In this document: positions 5,238 to 6,518 of the stretch, piece by piece
Position numbering within the stretch: position 1 is the stretch's first letter
Layout of the letters: each line of letters opens with the position of its first letter
From: ZCTH02-B3 sp036563895
Lineage (GTDB): Bacteria > Bacillota > Bacilli > Paenibacillales > Paenibacillaceae
Assembly (NCBI GenBank): GCA_036563895.1
Contig: DATCLN010000137.1
Coordinates: 1-6,518 of the forward strand
Length of the DNA: 6,518 nucleotides
Direction of reading: 5' to 3'
Notes under the pieces: model-generated
The model's input: the letters and a program-made list of their open reading frames with translations, nothing else
What the model was told of the DNA's origin: nothing
The model's database searches: none
Made by a program: the position numbers and the translations under genes

Positions 5238-6041
5238 ATGATCCGGCGCATTTTGCTGGTTTGCACGGGCAATACCTGCCGCAGTCCGATGGCGGAAATG
5301 ATGCTCCGGGATATGGCGGGCCGGCGGCGGCTTTTCCTGGAGGTCCGCTCGGCGGGCGTGGCCGCCCTGGACGGCCAGCCGTTTTCGGAAAACACGGTCG
5401 AGGTTCTGCGCAGGCGCAACATACCGATTCCGCCCGGGGCCGCCGCCTCGTCGCTGACCGGAGACGCCGCCTCCTGGGCCGATCTGATTCTGACGATGAC
5501 CATGCGACACAAGCAGATGCTGCTGACCCTTTTCCCGGAAATGGCCGGCAAGACGTACACGCTGAAGGAATACGCGCTCAAGGCCGAAACGTCCGGCGAC
5601 GCGGCCGACATCGCCGCGCTGACCGGCGAGCTGGACATTGCCGATCCGTTCGGGGGCCCGCTGGACCTGTACGAACGGGTGGCCGAAGAAATCGGCGGGC
5701 TGCTGGAGCGGGTGCTCGACCGGCTGGTTTCGGGCGGACTGGCCGAGGCCGCGCCGGGGGACGCCGGGTCGGCGTCGGAGGAGAACGGGACGACACATGA
5801 AGCAACCGGCCCGGCATCCGCGGAAAACGGTGCAGCGCCCGACGGCTTCATGCCCGAGGAAACCGGGACTTCATCCGGGAAACCCGAATCAACACCCGTG
5901 ACCGCCGGTACGGCATCCGGTGAAGGAGAGACGGGATCCGCGGGAGCCGGTATGACATCCGGGGCAGGCGGGGCGGCATCCATGGATACTGCGGCAGGGC
6001 CCGGTGAAGACGAAGCGAACTCCGCGAAGGAGTCCCTTTGA
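5238..6041 (+). CDS. ywlE: Protein-arginine phosphatase YwlE with a long low-complexity tail
   Basis: YwlE is a low-molecular-weight tyrosine-phosphatase fold that removes phosphate from phosphoarginine, opposing the kinase McsB in stress response and ClpCP targeting. The active-site loop V-C9-T-G-N-T13-C-R15-S-P is at the N-terminus: C9 is the nucleophile, R15 binds phosphate, and T13 is the position that gives arginine-phosphate selectivity in YwlE. The general acid is D136 in DIADPFGG. The catalytic fold ends near 165, matching the roughly 150-residue B. subtilis protein. About 100 more residues, rich in Gly, Ala, Ser, Thr and Glu and nearly free of hydrophobic clusters, follow without a stop or frameshift. 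The ATG at 5238 has AAAGGGGA (5223-5230) with a 7-nt spacer. The open frame extends back to 5049, but that part overlaps mntP and was left out. It is probably the last gene of the mntP transcript. Confidence 0.93.
   Translation: MIRRILLVCTGNTCRSPMAEMMLRDMAGRRRLFLEVRSAGVAALDGQPFSENTVEVLRRRNIPIPPGAAASSLTGDAASWADLILTMTMRHKQMLLTLFPEMAGKTYTLKEYALKAETSGDAADIAALTGELDIADPFGGPLDLYERVAEEIGGLLERVLDRLVSGGLAEAAPGDAGSASEENGTTHEATGPASAENGAAPDGFMPEETGTSSGKPESTPVTAGTASGEGETGSAGAGMTSGAGGAASMDTAAGPGEDEANSAKESL
5766..5981 (+). repeat. Degenerate 42-bp repeats encoding the YwlE tail
   Basis: The tail repeats a G-x-A/S/T-S core at G177, G191, G210, G224 and G238. Spacings are 14, 19, 14 and 14 residues, giving a basic unit of 14 codons (42 bp) with one irregular step. 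The clearest pair is GSASEENG and GPASAENG. At DNA level GGCATCC, GACATCC and TTCATCC recur. The pattern suggests in-frame tandem duplication followed by drift, giving a disordered, acidic extension. Confidence 0.6.
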
Positions 6042-6068
6042 GACGTTCGGACAGGGGCATTGACGGGT

Positions 6069-6328
6069 CCACGTAGTCGAAAAATTGACTACACCCACGT
6101 ATGTGGTGCTTCCGTCGGGGCAACGTAGTCGAAAAATTGACTCCAATTGCTCACGCGGTGCTTCCGATGAGCCAATGGAGTCAAAAAATCGACTATCATC
6201 CCTCGCGCGCGGCTTCTGACGCGCCGATGGAGTCGAAAAATTGACTTCAATCGCTTGCTTGCGGCTTCCGGCACGTCAACGTAGTCGAAAAAGTGACTCC
6301 AATTTCCCGCACGGTACTTCCGACGGGT
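6069..6328 (+). repeat. Five-copy 52-bp tandem repeat downstream of ywlE
   Basis: Five units start at 6069, 6121, 6173, 6225 and 6277, each exactly 52 bp with no indels. The first half has AGTC at unit bases 7-10, an A-rich 8-mer (usually GAAAAATT) and GACT at 19-22. Both tetramers are invariant in all five copies, giving an inverted repeat. The second half is variable around a CGGtgCTTCCGa core near bases 37-47. Seven bases of a preceding copy (GACGGGT, 6062-6068) and a decayed copy after 6328 flank the array. Because 52 is not a multiple of 3, the array is not a protein repeat. Function unknown; it could be an RNA-structure array, a multi-site protein-binding locus or an intergenic repeat family. 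It begins 27 bases after the ywlE stop. Confidence 0.9.
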
Positions 6329-6445
6329 CAATTCATCGCAAAGCCGGTTTTCCGATCGGGCTTTCAGGCTGTCACCAGGCTGCCAGCCGGGCCAGCGAAA
6401 GCCACCGTTCCGCGAAGAACCGGCGGCCGGAACTTGCCTCCAGCC
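6329..6445 (+). other. GC-rich intergenic stretch with short inverted and direct repeats, no gene
   Basis: No supported open frame is present. AAAGCC (6340-6345) can pair with GGCTTT (6359-6364). CAGGCTG occurs twice, 11 bases apart (6365 and 6376), and the second copy lies in the palindrome GGCTGCCAGCC (6378-6388). I do not recognise a T-box, glycine, THF or other known riboswitch. It may be the 3' untranslated region of the ywlE transcript, or the body of an RNA ending at the terminator at 6446. Confidence 0.4.
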
Positions 6446-6478
6446 GAACGGACCTGGACCTTCTGTCCGTTCTTTTTT
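6446..6478 (+). terminator. Rho-independent terminator
   Basis: GAACGGAC (6446-6453) and GTCCGTTC (6465-6472) form a perfect 8-bp stem with an 11-nt loop, followed directly by six T (6473-6478) and then AT. It is a classic intrinsic terminator on the + strand. It lies about 405 bases after the ywlE stop, beyond the 52-bp array, so any ywlE read-through transcript would contain the whole array. It could instead end a separate small RNA. The last 40 bases of the window (6479-6518) show no feature. Confidence 0.85.
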
Positions 6479-6518
6479 ATTGCTGTTTGCCGGTCGTCCG
6501 CGGGACGCTCCATTCGCC

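Noticed and set aside
6075..6150. TTGACT within repeat units as -35 boxes of serial promoters
   Set aside because: No TATAAT-like hexamer lies 16-18 bp downstream in any unit, and two of the five units do not keep the TTG.
6069..6328. CRISPR-like array: 24-bp repeat-like blocks separated by 28-bp variable blocks
   Set aside because: The period is an exact 52 bp, shorter than usual. The variable blocks share a common core (CGGtgCTTCCGa) and so are not unrelated spacers. The repeat blocks themselves differ between units, and no cas gene is present.
6089..6331. Minus-strand frame through the 52-bp array with two similar NWSxFFDYV segments
   Set aside because: The similarity recurs only every third unit, because 52 bp shifts the frame. 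It simply reflects the DNA repeat; there is no ribosome site.

Overview
This window is a GC-rich stretch (clearly above 60% GC by eye) from an endospore-forming member of the Bacillales. A Paenibacillaceae-like genome (Cohnella/Paenibacillus/Thermobacillus type) is my inference. It rests on a complete spoIIR, the gene order prfA-prmC-spoIIR-ywlC-mntP-ywlE (close to the Bacillus subtilis prfA-ywkE-spoIIR-ywlC-ywlD-ywlE region), strong Shine-Dalgarno sequences and high GC. All recognisable genes lie on the + strand.

Layout. Bases 1-42 are the last 13 codons and stop of ychF. A sigma-A-like promoter overlaps that stop and leads into prfA (107-1180, release factor RF1). prmC follows (1260-2315); it encodes the methyltransferase that modifies the GGQ glutamine of RF1. 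spoIIR (2442-3401) is the forespore-made signal that triggers SpoIIGA processing of pro-sigma-E. ywlC/sua5 (3493-4560) makes threonylcarbamoyl-AMP for tRNA t6A. mntP (4654-5217) is a manganese exporter and ywlE (5238-6041) a protein-arginine phosphatase. The ywlA and ywlB genes that lie between spoIIR and ywlC in B. subtilis are absent. Bases 6042-6518 carry no gene. They hold a five-copy, 52-bp tandem repeat (6069-6328), a GC-rich structured stretch and a rho-independent terminator (6446-6478).

How the genes fit together: prfA and prmC form a functional translation-termination pair, and ywlC adds another translation function through tRNA modification. spoIIR is a sporulation gene placed inside a housekeeping cluster. 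It has its own leader, with a weak sigma-F-like promoter candidate. mntP and ywlE are 20 bases apart and probably co-transcribed.

Unusual points. (1) The spoIIR start codon lies inside a long three-part inverted repeat of 31 possible base pairs. (2) The 52-bp array downstream of ywlE has invariant AGTC/GACT arms and compensatory base changes in its variable half. (3) prmC, spoIIR and ywlE each carry an in-frame low-complexity segment, built partly from 42-72 bp repeats, that these families do not normally have. The coding content is otherwise ordinary; I see no defence system, mobile element or biosynthetic cluster.
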